64,000 nt of DNA from Neckera pumila (GCA_963969595.1 OZ018411.1:26410545-26474544), one strand, 5' to 3'; positions 22,309 to 34,119 are shown, counted from the first letter of the stretch. Made by a program: numbers and translations. The notes: a model not told the origin generated them from the letters alone.

Positions 22309-23394
22309 TTGGTTATTATTATATATATATGTATATATATAATTTTTTTATTTTATTTTTTTAGATTCATTTTTAATTATTTGTTGTTAGATTGGATACT
22401 AAAAATGAATAGTTTAAAATATACCTTTATCATTCAGAAGAAAAGAAATCTTGAGAATCTGCATAAAGTGTATCCAGATGTTATTCTTAAAGGCTATTAT
22501 CGAATTTCTGGCCATGGATTGATGGTTGTTCAAGATAAAACAACACAAGAAATAGTGTTAGTTGTGAAATGCACACCTTTTAATGAAATGAAAGTTGATG
22601 AATACAATGAGTATGAAAAAGTGACCACTACTCTAATAAGTAAGAAAAGAGGCGCAAGTAATATAAAAGATAATGCTCCTCTTCAAACAGGTTTAATGTT
22701 TGGACTTGGATGGAGAAGAGGTCGTGATAAACATATGACTTTTAGTCATTATGTTCCAAGTGCACAAGTCCAAAAACATATTTCGAGTCTTCATCTTTGG
22801 AAGGAACAACACAACCTGCTCACAAAAATTACTTCAGTTTATGGAATTTTTTTTTGTGGATTAGCTCCTTCTTTATTTGACCAAGCCAAAACAGAAGTAA
22901 AAAACGCAAAAGCACCAAGTCTATCACAAACAAAATTTAGCATTTTATTTAGAGAAGGAGCTTTTTCTAGTTGTTTAACATACACTTTAAAAGATTTTAG
23001 TAATTATTTTCATATAGATAATGATTTTAATTCCTATACTTTTGATTTATAAGCTCCAGTATTGATTGATAATGGTAAGTTAAAAAGTAAAGAAAATGGA
23101 TTTGAAAGTGTAGGGTGTCGGTTTCTTTTAGGTAGTTATAAAGTCTGTGTGGATTTTAGTAAATGTGATGGAATAGTAGAAGTTATTTGGAGAAGTAAAA
23201 AAGATTTTCATTGTACACTACCATCAATAACCAATCCTAATTATACAAGGTTAGGAACATCTGCACAGGTTAGTGATGTATTAGTTTCAAGAATAAAAAA
23301 ATTAAGTGAAGAATACATGGACGGTAAAGATATTAGTAAAAAATTTAGAGGTGTCACTGAAATAATGGAGTTAAAATTAGAAAAAGCAAAATGA
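22309..23394 (+). pseudogene. Tet/JBP-like 2OG-Fe(II) dioxygenase, one in-frame stop
   Basis: The frame runs 22309-23052, meets TAA at 23050-23052, and resumes in the same frame to 23394, so one stop interrupts about 361 codons. The likely start is ATG 22405; the residues before it are low-complexity. Family marks: G-W-R-R-G-R-D-K, then a P-S-L block, Y-T-L-K-D-F-S-N-Y-F, the iron motif H-I-D (His codon 23011-23013), then V-D-F-S-K-C-D-G-I-V-E-V-I-W, the second iron His in K-D-F-H-C-T (23209-23211) and the Arg of Y-T-R-L-G-T-S (23248-23250), expected to bind 2-oxoglutarate. This order matches the Tet-like dioxygenases expanded in basidiomycete fungi; members that have been studied oxidise 5-methylcytosine. 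Substrate here is unknown. The stop lies where relatives usually have Trp (from memory). It may be a pseudogene, a readthrough case or a sequencing error. Confidence 0.75.
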
Positions 23395-23717
23395 AATTTG
23401 AAGTTTGATCTAGGCCTCAATGCACTCCTAACAACATCCTTCTCATAAGCCATTCTTTCAACTATTGGGCAACAATTTGGTCTTTTTTAGTGAGGTAAAG
23501 CCACAGAGCCTTTTGCTGTTGCAGTTTGTGTGGAGTCCTTGCTAAAGCAGGTACTTGCTTGGTGTAGAAGGGGTTTCAGGCTTTCTTGTTTGACTTGGGA
23601 CAGTTTAGTTACGGCTTCAATTAATTGTGGTGGTAAATTTGAATGGCAATGCTCATCTGTAGGAGTTAGAATTGCTTGGCTCTGGACTCACATCCTTTAT
23701 CCTATGAATCTTGTCAG

Positions 23718-24876
23718 TTTTGAAGCTAGCACGCTTGCAATTGGAGATGCTATTGGATTAGGAGCAGCTGTAGACTACTTGAATAGCATTGGGATGGACT
23801 GTATACATGCATATGAGGTGCTTGTTTTGCTATTTTGCACTTGAACTCACCTCTTTCTTTTGTCCAGATATAGTTATCAATCAAGGAGAACTTTTGAGTA
23901 ATTAATTTAACTATGTTGTCAAAATAGCTAAAACTTGAATCCATGGCATACTTGTATGCCAATTTCATGGCCTAAGATGTCAAGTCCTTCTGTTTGATAC
24001 CAAACTATTTTTTTAATGCAATGGCACTTTCCATTTGTAATCTCTAAAAAAAAGTGTAGTTAATTTCAAAGCTTTAATAGTGATTATTAATGCAAAACCT
24101 TTTAATTTCTTAGAGATGTGATTACTTTGAGATAAAAAAGGTGTCAAAAGTCATAAGTCACTTATAGTATTAGAAAAAGGGCTGACATGGGTTGGTGTTG
24201 CAGATGGATCTCTCAAAGTATTTGTGCAAAAGCTTGTCCAAAATCCCAAATGTGCGAATCTATGGACCTCCAGCAGATGCTGATAGATATGTATCTTTAT
24301 ACTCTTTTTTTGTACAAGATGTTCATGCTTCAAATATGTCAACTTCAATTGAAGAGGTGAACTACTTCAATCACTCTTTCATAGCTGCTTTGCTTCAGAA
24401 AAATCCTCCTCTTCATTCAAGCTATTGTTCCACTTGTTTTTGCTTCAACTGATCTAGAATTATGACTGGTCATTCTTTAATTTGTAGAGTTTTCATCCCC
24501 AAATGGTAAACTACTCTCAGTTAAGGATTCAATCAAGGTCCAAATTTTGTTGTACTATACAATTTTAGATTGACCCTTCTTTTTGATCTAACAGAATGTT
24601 TCAAATCCAATTATTCACCGAGGCTTAAAAATCTTTATAATAAATAAAAAGAAAGGCTGCAGAATTGACTGACTTTGTTGTCTAATTGATATAATTGTCT
24701 TGTAGCATGGGATTGCTGTTCGATTGGGCCATCACTGTGCGCAGCCTTTGCATGCTTATCTGGGAGTTGGTGTAACTCTACAAGGTAGTTTGTACTTCTG
24801 CAACACCACCGATGAAGTAGATAAACTTATTGAAGGTTTAAAGGATACCATTTCTTTCTTTTCAGCATATCAATGA
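23718..24876 (+). pseudogene. 3' exons of chloroplast cysteine desulfurase (NFS2/CpNifS type), truncated at the 5' side
   Basis: Three exons splice cleanly in phase 0: 23718-23817 (after TTGTCAG; 33 codons), 24204-24356 (51 codons) and 24706-24876 (56 codons plus TGA). The joined 140 residues have no stop. They include [24 protein letters not shown], the active-site loop R-L-G-H-H-C-A-Q-P-L-H with the catalytic Cys at 24736-24738, and A-Y-L-G-V. NFS2 is a PLP enzyme that takes sulfur from cysteine for plastid Fe-S assembly. The exons with the PLP lysine are missing upstream: 23395-23717 shows no NFS2 sequence. Changes at usually fixed residues (S for G, L for P, L for S before G-H-H-C) indicate relaxed constraint. 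Best read as a gene fragment. Confidence 0.8.
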
Positions 24877-26399
24877 TTTGAGTGGATTTCAATTAGTCTA
24901 TAATTTAGCATGTAAACATAGTTTGCTAGCTCAAATACAGATGTAGAGATGCATTGTTCTGTCATTATATTTAGTAGATTGCCCAACTTGTTCAAAAACA
25001 TCTCAATTGTGCTCTTGGCTCTCCATTTTGAAATTTTACAATGCCGATGAAAGCAATCCTCTTAATGACTACCCTGATGAAGACAACTTTGGAGACTTTG
25101 GAGATGAGAAGAGTGGTAGCAATGATAGTGACAACAACTTAGGGGATTTTGATCCTGATGCTTCAGATGACAAGGAGTACAACACAGTTGCATATGATAA
25201 TAAACAAGAATTGCATTGGAGCTATTGTCTTTGACAGCTTTCTATTTGAAGTTTCTTCATACTCATCTAGCTTTGCAGCTGCATAGAATGCACACAGGAA
25301 ACTCCAGCAGTGTGAGCAATGTTCTATTATGATATTTAGTTTTGAGAAGTGAAGTAATTGCATAGCATAAGACAAATATGACTGGCTTGCTTGCATGCAT
25401 AGCTGGTACTGATTGGCAATATTTGGAACTTATCTGAATTTATAAGTGTAGAATTTTATGCATAGCAGTGACTGCTGAAAGCTAATAATATTGCATAGTT
25501 TACCTTTGGGGGCCAGATCAGTATATTAGTGCTTATACAAGTTTATTTATTGCTTGTCCTCATAGTCATTTTTTGGTTGAGTATTCACAAAGAGGATACA
25601 AGTGTATTGGCCACAGTAAGGCTATCAAAGCTGGGGTCAATGAATGTAAATTTTATTCATAAGTAGAAATCTCCAGTAATTCCAAAATTGAAATCAATGG
25701 TTGCATGTTCAAATTTGTAAAGGAGAGATTCATAAAAATATTTTATTTCTTTCTATTGGAACCATTTTTGAAGCAAATGAATGAGTATAATTTTGTAGAT
25801 CTCAAACATAGTAAGATTGAGTATTGACAAGCTTTGTTCAAAGTGAGCAAATAAAATAAAATTCACAAGGTTTATTCTTGCACTCATAGTGTGTGTATAT
25901 ATATGTATTCTTTTGAGGACTTCTCAAAAATCAAAGCTTTATATAGTTGATCTTCAATAGTATATGTAAATTTTTTTTAAATGCCAAAAAAAATTTAATT
26001 GACCATTGACATAGACACAAGCCTGAAATTTTGGAGTGAAGACATAACTATATATAGTGGTTAATTATGAGGTTAGGAATTAGTTTTTAGCTTTGTTTTT
26101 GGCTATATAGACTCTATATTATTACTGTATGCACTCTATGTCTTCATAAACATTTTATTGCACTACATTGTTGTTGACTATAATTATTTCATGAAGTTTA
26201 AAAAGAATTCTATATCATTTGTCACAAAATCATCATCCATCAAGTAATTCATACAAAAACTTGCAATCCATATATTATAATATCATCCATTGAGAATAAC
26301 TCATCAAAGAACTTATCATATAATCAAAAAAACAATTCATGCAGAGAAATAATTCATTCAACAACTACATCCATCCAGAAAATAATTCATCTAGAGCAT
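24877..26399. other. Intergenic; one acidic short frame
   Basis: Nothing firmly supported. 25007-25234 (+) is a 75-codon frame very rich in Asp, Glu, Gly and Asn (D-E-D-N-F-G-D-F-G-D-E); it has no recognisable domain and probably reflects GAT-rich sequence. The rest is AT-rich. Confidence 0.35.
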
Positions 26400-27047
26400 T
26401 CTCTTACTCTATTAGAATTTTATCCATCCAAAATGAATTTTATTTTAAGAATTTGTCTCTTATTTGTTATACTTCATCTATAGCCAATTGAAAGTTCAAA
26501 ATAGGAAAGGAAGTTACTTGGAAGATTTTAGAGGGTTTTTGAAAATTCCTCCTTAGCATACTTGTTGAAAGTTTAACTTTTAACCTTAGAAGGATGTTGT
26601 AGACACTAGATACTTTATAAATGATAGAAAATCCTTTTATGTAGGATAAAAGTGCAAATGTTCATATTTGGAACGCTCTATAAAAAAGAAAGGTCTAAAT
26701 CCTAAAAGCCTATTGTCCCTTTGTCTTACTCCATTAAAAATTCATCCATCCAAAATGAATTTTATTTTAAGACTTTGTATCTTATTTGTTATACTTCATC
26801 TATAGTCAATTGAAAGAGTTCAAAATAGGAAAGGAAGTTACTAGGAAGATTTTAGAGGATATTTGAAAATTTCCCCTTAGCATAGTTTTTGAAAGTTTAA
26901 CTTTTAACCTTAGAAGGACATTGTAGACACTAGGTACTTTACAAATGATAGAAAATTCTTTTATATAGGATAAAGGTGCAAATGTTCATTTTTGGAATGC
27001 TCTATAAAAAATAAAGGTCTTAACCCCTAAAAGCCCATTGTCCCTTT
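26400..27047 (+). repeat. Tandem duplication of about 322 bp, two copies
   Basis: 26400-26721 and 26722-27047 are alike over their length (for example TCCATCCAAAATGAATTTTA at both starts and GAACGCTCTATAAAAAAGAA near both ends). Both copies end with about 25 bp of the left terminus of the TTAA element; only the second is followed by the complete element. The duplication therefore took place after that element inserted. Confidence 0.8.
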
Positions 27048-27932
27048 GGGGGACAAATGGGATTTTGGGTAGGTACCAAGAGCTGAAATTTTGTCATGAT
27101 TTTCCAAGAAGTTTTCTAAAGATAGATTGAACCTAATAAAATTTGTAGGAAAATAATTTTTTTTTCAATTGGTGCCTTGGAAAAAAAGTTATGCCCAAAT
27201 AAGCTCAAGATAGGGGATGGGAGGCAGCAAAAAAAAATTTGGCAAGTTTTTTTTTTTTCTTAAATTTTTTTCTCATAGGTTATATTTTTGTCTATCTAGA
27301 AAGCTTTGATTCATTTCATTGGATTTTTTATGAGAAAGTTATGGACAATCTTGTTTTTGGAAACTTGGAGCATCTTTCTACAATTTTTTTTTTGTAGGAT
27401 TCATTTTTGAATGCAATTTTAAGAATTTTTCCAAAAACAAGTTCTAAAAGGTTTAGTTTTTTTCCTAGAAATTTTACTATAGTAATTAGTGCTTTTTTAT
27501 TCCATATAAAAGATATTGACATTTTAGATTTTCCTTCTATCTTGTACCTATTTCTACTTAACAACTTTTTTAATAATGAAAATTAAGTTTTTTGGAATTT
27601 TTTTTCCCCTAGATCCTCAACTCAATTTTCTACTATTAAGACTTAAAGCTTAAAACTCTGTAGTGCAAAAAATTAAAGCTAAAAATGTTCAAAGTCATGA
27701 AATCTAGTCCCACAATGTACTGAAAAACTTGCTTTTTTCACTTTAAACATAGATATCTTGCAATCTATGCAATCAAAAATTCTGAAATTTTTTCCACACA
27801 TTCTCATACTAGTTAGGTGTAAGATCCTACAGTTAGATGAGAAACAAGTGATTTTTCAATTTTTTGAATCTTTGCTATAGAAATGGCAGTTTGGATGTTT
27901 TTTGGCAGAAAAATGCCTTGGGCCTTTAGGGG
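27024..27932 (+). mobile_element. TTAA-flanked non-autonomous element, 909 bp (copy B2)
   Basis: TTAA at 27020-27023 and 27933-27936; termini CCCCTAAAAGCCC and GGCCTTTAGGGG. Subterminal palindrome TGTCCCTTTGGGGGACA at about 27042-27058. No coding capacity. Clearly diverged from the 577-bp type but sharing phrases such as GAAAGTTATGGACAATCTTG. Confidence 0.85.
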
Positions 27933-27936
27933 TTAA

Positions 27937-28796
27937 ATAATAAATTGAACTCTAACAAATGTTCTTGGATTTTAGATGTACCCGTTTATTTAGTGTACAA
28001 TAGCATGGTATAAATCAAAGTTATTGAACTACTCTAAAGTTATAAAAATTGGTGAATTGTGGTTATATAGATCCAAAATTCATATTACCAAGCGGACCAA
28101 AGAAATGTTTGAACTACTTTCATATATTTTATAGAAAATTAAAAAAATGTTAGATCCTTAGAATAGGCCCACACTAGAGCTAGACCTCAAAACTAGGCCT
28201 GCACTGGAGCTAGACCTGAGGATTAGGCCTACAATGGAATTGCTATAAATACTACATAATTACTGCATACCGGTTACATTGGTTACCATTTGTACAGCCT
28301 TTGAAGCTTTTGACAAGTATTCCTCCCCACAATAGTATATGTATAAACCTCCTTGTATTGTATTCTTTGTTGAATACATGCTTTAAATAGGCACATAATC
28401 TTCAATTTTGTTTATTTTTTTTTCAAAAAAATTGCTAAACTTTTAGTTCTCTTGCCCACAATTGTAGGGACCCACTATGAGAGTTAGTCAATGCGTGTCC
28501 TAGCTAGTCGGTTGTGTTTTTTGCTTGTTTGTCTGTGTTCCAAGTCGGTTGTTTTGGTGTGGTTACGTGTGAAGTCAAGTATCCCTCTATTATTTTGAGG
28601 GTGATCCAAGACGTGGAGTGATGTGTTATGTGTGTGTCCTAGTTGGAAAGAGAACAAATTGGAGAAATTTGAGTCTCACAAAGGTGGGCTAAATTGGAGT
28701 GTCGGAGCAATGGTATTTGTGAGTGTGTTTGATTCTGTGGAAATTGAGATCCAGTGATTGGTTCTAAATAGAAGGCTAGAAGGTTAAATTGAGAAA
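27937..28796. other. Intergenic; possible LTR or promoter remnant at 28140-28470
   Basis: 28140-28470 contains three near-repeats of GGCCTRCACTGGAGCTAGACCT, a TATA-like CTATAAATACT at about 28245 and a downstream Thr/Cys-neutral T-rich tract, an arrangement reminiscent of a plant LTR. No partner LTR, primer site or coding sequence was found, so this is only a possibility. The remainder shows nothing. Confidence 0.25.
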
Positions 28797-28799
28797 TTT

Positions 28800-29021
28800 C
28801 ACTACAAGAAAATGGGGTATTTTAAGTGAGTTTTTAAGTATAGTCCTAGACATAAGATTTTAAGTAATGACCTTTAAGACAATTTTGAGCAAAGTTTTAC
28901 TAGAAATAAATGTGTTTCAAGTCAAATTTTGCTGAAAACTGCCTTAAAGGTCAATACTTAAAACCTTATGTCTAGGACTATATTTAAAAACTCACTAAAA
29001 GCACCCCATTCTCTTGTAGTG
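28800..29021. mobile_element. CACTA-type foldback MITE, 222 bp
   Basis: Begins CACTACAAGAAAATGGGG and ends with the inverted CCCCATTCTCTTGTAGTG; flanked by TTT at 28797-28799 and 29022-29024, the 3-bp duplication of CACTA elements. The arms pair over almost the full length (28830-28870 with 28950-28990). Transcription would give a long hairpin RNA. Confidence 0.85.
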
Positions 29022-29024
29022 TTT

Positions 29025-29729
29025 ACATCTATGATGACAATAGGAATGGGAAATAGGAACTAACAAAGGTTAAAGCTGTATGACAAATCTATTAGATTAA
29101 ATAGTGATATATTTACCAAATCGAAAGCAATAAAAAAATGCTTTTGAAAATGTTTGAGCAAAATTGTGAAGTGAAGCATGATGGTGGACTGTGAATTAAT
29201 TACTTGTTGTTTGAGCATGTACGTGTGTGTTAATTTAGTGTGCTGATTGTGATTAGTGTCCAAATAGGGTTAAGTTTGAACGAACTCTTGTTCTGATTCC
29301 TAATTGTCTCTGTGAGTCTATGGTTATTGTTAATCAAATTAAGAACAGACCCTGGCTAGATATATAGAGTGTATTAATTCAAGTCGGAAAGTTAAAATTG
29401 CTTGATGTCAAGCAAGGAGATCAATTTATATTTTATAATCTGAATTTTGTTTAGTGAAAGATTCAAAATATGAAAGTGAGAGTGTCAAAAATCTCCAAGT
29501 CGGAGTAAGTTTACTGCAAGTTTGTAAGGCTTGTTCCATAAATTAAATGGAGAGAAAAATTATGAGTAAGTGAAAAATAATGCTAAAAATCAAAGAAGCT
29601 GATTCCAAGTGGGTGGAAGAAGATTATGTTTTCCACTAAAGAGACAAGGAAGATGACAAGTGACCTGATTGAAGTGAAAACAAAAGGCTATGTATGAGCT
29701 GTGTGGAAGATTCCAAATTGGATCAAAGA
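29025..29729. other. Intergenic, nothing recognised
   Basis: AT-rich with TGTGTG-type short runs; no supportable gene, terminal repeat or tandem array. Confidence 0.4.
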
Positions 29730-29733
29730 TTAA

Positions 29734-30652
29734 CCCCTAAAGTTTCATGACTATGTAATCACCAAAAACGCTCCAAAACTGCCATTTCTAATACAACTAC
29801 CAAATTTTTGGAATTTTTTTTTTTTTGACACATGTAACCATAGGATCTTGTAGTATGATATTTTGGAAACATGTGGTAAAAATTTCAGAAAATTCCACCG
29901 TGTGGATCATAATAAGCATTCAAAGTCTTGAAAACCATTTTTTCAATCCTGCGAAAAACCGGGCAGCTGCACTTTGCAAGCTCACTTTTCAATGAAAAAA
30001 TGCCGATAAAGGTGGTGCTTCTTTGAATTCGATTATCTAAACAAGTTGTCTGTATGCATGAAAAATTTCATATCATTTGGAATTGTACAACATATAGGAA
30101 AAAAATAGTAAGTACAAAGAAGTAGAAAATGATTCAAATACTAAATTGTTAAAAATTTAATCATGGAATTGAAAAATGTCAATCCCAACGGTTGTAATGT
30201 TGTAATAATCAATCTACATCCTAAGATTTTATTTTTTTCCAAAAATATTGAAAATTGAATTAAATAATCGATTTTAAAGATTTTTTTAGAGTAGAGAATC
30301 CATAACTGCCCGCAAACCAAAAACTCTCATAACTTTTGACTCATTGATTGAAATGGAGTGACTCAAAGCTTTTTAAGTATATATAAATGTAGAGAACCAA
30401 TTTCAAAAAAAAAAATTCAGAAAAAATGATTTTTTCTGATCTGCCCAAACTGCCCGGTTACGAAAAAAAGTAACATATCAGGTTACAACTTTTTACTCGT
30501 ATTTTGAAATATCATGAAACTTGGTACACATGAAGATATTCCTCGCCCCCACCTTCTATTAAAATTTCAGCCTCAAGTATGGATATCTCTAGTCACACGT
30601 ACCTGCCCAAAATTTCTATACGGCCAAAAAACGCATGTTGGTCCTTTAGGGG
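29734..30652 (-). mobile_element. TTAA-flanked non-autonomous element, 919 bp (copy D1)
   Basis: TTAA at 29730-29733 and 30653-30656; termini CCCCTAAAGTTTCATGAC and GTCCTTTAGGGG. It is the reverse-orientation partner of 63043-63963 (same subfamily, similar length). It lacks the TGTCCC...GGGACA palindrome of the other subfamilies. No coding capacity. Confidence 0.85.
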
Positions 30653-30656
30653 TTAA

Positions 30657-31350
30657 AGGTCAAAGAGCATAAAAGTTGAAGACCAATTTGGGAGATCACT
30701 TACCTTTGTGGCTATTAAGAGAGGAGTGAAAATGAATTAGTAATTAGACAAAAAATGTGAAGATTTGATGTTATGCAAATTGGAAATATATTTCTTTCTT
30801 GGTGTTTTATCTCTTAGTTGGTTATTTTGGTTGTTGTAGAAGTATTCCTAATCAAATTGCCTCCTTTGGAACGAACTTATACTATTAGCTTAATTTGTCT
30901 AAATAGGATCTAAACTTATCTACAAAGAGTTATTGCTACATCTCTGGTTTCGATCACTATATGGAAAAACTGATACCAAACGTGACTTAGTTTGGAATAC
31001 CATTATTGAAAACCATTTTGATATCTAGGTAGCCACCCATATCCATGCCCAATATTGGTAGTTACCTTATAGTTTTGGTTGAATTATAGTTTTGGTTGAA
31101 TTCAATCAATACAATTTATGTATATGTAGGCACAAGGATTTGAGTTTTCTAAATGATATAGTTGAGTTTGACAACTTTAGTGTGACAAGTGTATAAGAGA
31201 ATGAGCCCTAAAGGCCCTTGAGCAATCATTTTTTCCTTCTTCTTCTAATTCATTGCATGTGATTTCAAAAATGTCACTCAAATTGATCTTGTGGTAAGGC
31301 CGCCAATTTTGCATAGAACAATTTAAGGTATGAGGTCCCAAAAGCATGGG
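30657..31350. other. Intergenic; short direct repeat
   Basis: Contains a direct repeat ATAGTTTTGGTTGAATT twice at about 31068-31102. 30970-31080 is an inverted relative of 10940-11040. A minus-strand frame at 31177-31395 is not convincing. Confidence 0.35.
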
Positions 31351-32158
31351 CAGGTGAAAGCACACTACACTAGGTACGATTTCGGCAAAAATCAAGAGTA
31401 CTTTTGAGTATACATTTACAGCTCAAAGTACTCAAAGTACTCAGACTACTTTAGTGGAAAAACCACTATGACATGAGGAAACTTTAAGTTGATGATTGTA
31501 GAATCTTACCTATACAAATTAATATATTTAGAGACCAAGATTAATGAAATTTGAAAACTATAAATGGAAATAATGTTGAAAATTTAAAACTAAATGTACC
31601 ATAAGTACTTTTTCACAAATAGAGACAAAAAAAAAAGTCGTAAAAATATTCAGAATTTTAGAGATTTAAACACTAGCCATCCTACAATATACATATGTAG
31701 TGCTTTATTTATCAAAATATCAACCAAAATAATGTTTTTTTTGTCTTTTTTCCTCCCCAAAAGATAGTACCTATCTAACTTCCAAATTCCTTTAGACATT
31801 GCAGTTATGGTCTTACTATCACCATGAATCCCTTGCATAATAAATACTCTACCATTGCACAAACTATTGTGCCTTTTTGATTGTTCATTTGGCCACGGCA
31901 AAGTACTTTGTACTTTTTTTGCAAATCTGACGTATTTTTTTTTTTGATAAAATATTGTATAGGGGATGGCTGAAACATTGGATTGGGTTAGAATGTGGTA
32001 GAATACCTTTTCTACAAGATTACTTATAGTTGGTATCAAATAAGAAGCCAAAATAATGTTTTGTTTTTGTTTTTTTAAGTTACTTTTATATAAATACATT
32101 CCTCCAAAGTACTTTTCCAACATACTTTTTAGAGGGGCGTAGTGTGCTTTCACTTGCC
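31351..32158 (-). mobile_element. Terminal-inverted-repeat element with a 167-codon frame, about 808 bp
   Basis: The left end GGCAGGTGAAAGCACACTAC (31351-31370) is matched in inverted form at 32139-32158 (GTAGTGTGCTTTCACTTGCC). No clear target duplication was found, so the exact borders are uncertain. On the minus strand a frame of 167 codons (32153-31650) opens inside the right terminal repeat; the product is basic and has no motif I know (segments Y-F-G-G-M-Y-L-Y-K and L-P-W-P-N-E-Q-S-K-R-H-N). It is the longest uninterrupted frame in this part of the window, but in AT-rich DNA it could be chance. Confidence 0.5.
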
Positions 32159-34119
32159 TTTATAAACTAATGACATTTCTAGAGAGCTAAACTCCTTGAA
32201 ATATTTTTCAACAAATTTTCATAAAAAGGAAAATGGAATTGGCATCTAATCCAAGCGTAGTTTCATAGAAAGGAAAATGGAATTAGTTACAATTTTTTGA
32301 AGATGAATTGCAATGGTCATTGAAAGCCGTCTACTTCCTAAATTGTACATAGCTAATACATTGATGGTACATTGAAGAAAACAAAATGTACCTTTGCGTT
32401 ACAAGACACTTTTAGAGCTTGTTCAATTTTTGGACCTCTTAGTCTTTTACTTTAGATTGTAGTTTATTTTGGTTTCCAACTATATAGGGCTTGCTTGTTA
32501 AATCCACATAAACTAATAAGCTTCAATGAACCAACTTTTCAATTCAAATGGCAGTGCAAGGTGGGCCATTATTGACCATATTATAACATTTGAATAATTT
32601 CCTTGTGTCCTTGCAAAAGACATTCTAAATTTTTTTTGCACAATATCTTGAGCTTATAATATAGTACTTTGTCAGTCTTTGGAATTCTTAGGTCAACTCA
32701 ACCAACTCATATACTAAATTGATTATTGTGAGCTTTTGGGTTTAAATGACATGAATGTGTTCATTCATTGTTATTTGATCAAGAATAGAATAATTTTATA
32801 AATGATTTAAGATCTTGCATATTCTAAGACTTGCACTTATTGGAAGTAATTGCAATGAGTGCACATATGTACAATCTTAAGTAAATGAAATCTTTCTATT
32901 TTAATTTGTAAAATATAGAAAAATAATTTAAAATATATAACTAAATTTGAAGCATTTATGTATAACAAATTTATAGACATGTTTTTACACCAATGAATCA
33001 CCAAAGTATTTTTCACATATGAATTGCATGCTAAATATTGTAAGTTCAACTACATTGGATCATTATTTCTAAAGTTGTGCTTGAAAACGCTCTAGAAAAT
33101 AATGTGTGATAAGAATAATACTTGTGTTTTTGCAATTCTCCAATAGATAATTTTAAATTCAAAAGTTAGAATGTCAAGAATTTTTAAGGTTTATTCTAAT
33201 ATTCTTATTTGTCCTTGAAAGGCTCTCCTCTTCAAAGTGGCCATCACCTCCACTTTTTTAGTTCTCCCACACTTGAAAAGTTGAATTGAGGTGTATTCCA
33301 ATGTTGTACTTGTAACGTATCAAATGACTTGTGATGGACCTTTTAGGACAGTTATCAACTCAAAAATGTACAAGGCAATTCATATGATACTATATCAGCA
33401 CGACGCAAGCACATTCTTTTTTGATTGATTTCGATGACATTGTCCTAGTGTTTGGAAAAAACCCCAATTGCAATTTGAGAATATTAGAAAAACTAGTAAA
33501 AAACTATAAAATTTCTATTTAGAATAAAAGATAGAGAAAATAATTGGACTTGGTTTTTGAAAAACCAGTTCAATATGTGAATTACCATGCGTAAAAGTGT
33601 AATTCAGTGCTTGAATGCCGAAATACTTTTAGCAAGTGGAACTACTTATGTTAGGATTTTGGCATTATAGCATTTAAGTTTTCTTGCGTTTTCAGGACAC
33701 AATGTAGGTTTTCAAAAATATTCAAAAAACTATTGTACGCAACATGGATGAAAATTTCTACAACATTTTGGACATTTCACTTGTAATATCCCAAACATTC
33801 AGACATTCCAAAAAATGCTTAATAGTTCTGACCTTCAAGTAGAGTAAAGGAGACTAATAGCTGGTAAAAATAAAAAAAACAAATCCAAACACTGCATTGT
33901 CTTGGAAAAACAAAATAAAACAAAACAAAAAAACTGTCTCTTTCATTTGCTTAATTTTTGGAAATATTTTTGGAAATAAAAAATATGCAAGCATTACTAA
34001 TAATTTAATATTAATGAAGAATTTGTTGAAGAACAAGACAAAAAGTGCTACTATGGAATCTGAGAATTATTAATAACTCATGTTAATCATTTGTTAGACG
34101 CAGTTGACCCTAACGATTT
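32159..34119. other. Intergenic, nothing recognised
   Basis: Two kilobases of AT-rich sequence. GAAAGGAAAATGGAATT recurs at about 32220 and 32268. Short frames (32837-33049, 33854-34036, both minus) are low-complexity. No termini or genes. Confidence 0.4.

Noticed and set aside
32159..34119. tRNA, rRNA or snRNA genes in the long intergenic stretches
   Set aside because: No cloverleaf, internal promoter boxes or known RNA signatures were recognised by eye here or elsewhere in the window; a tRNAscan/Infernal run would settle this.
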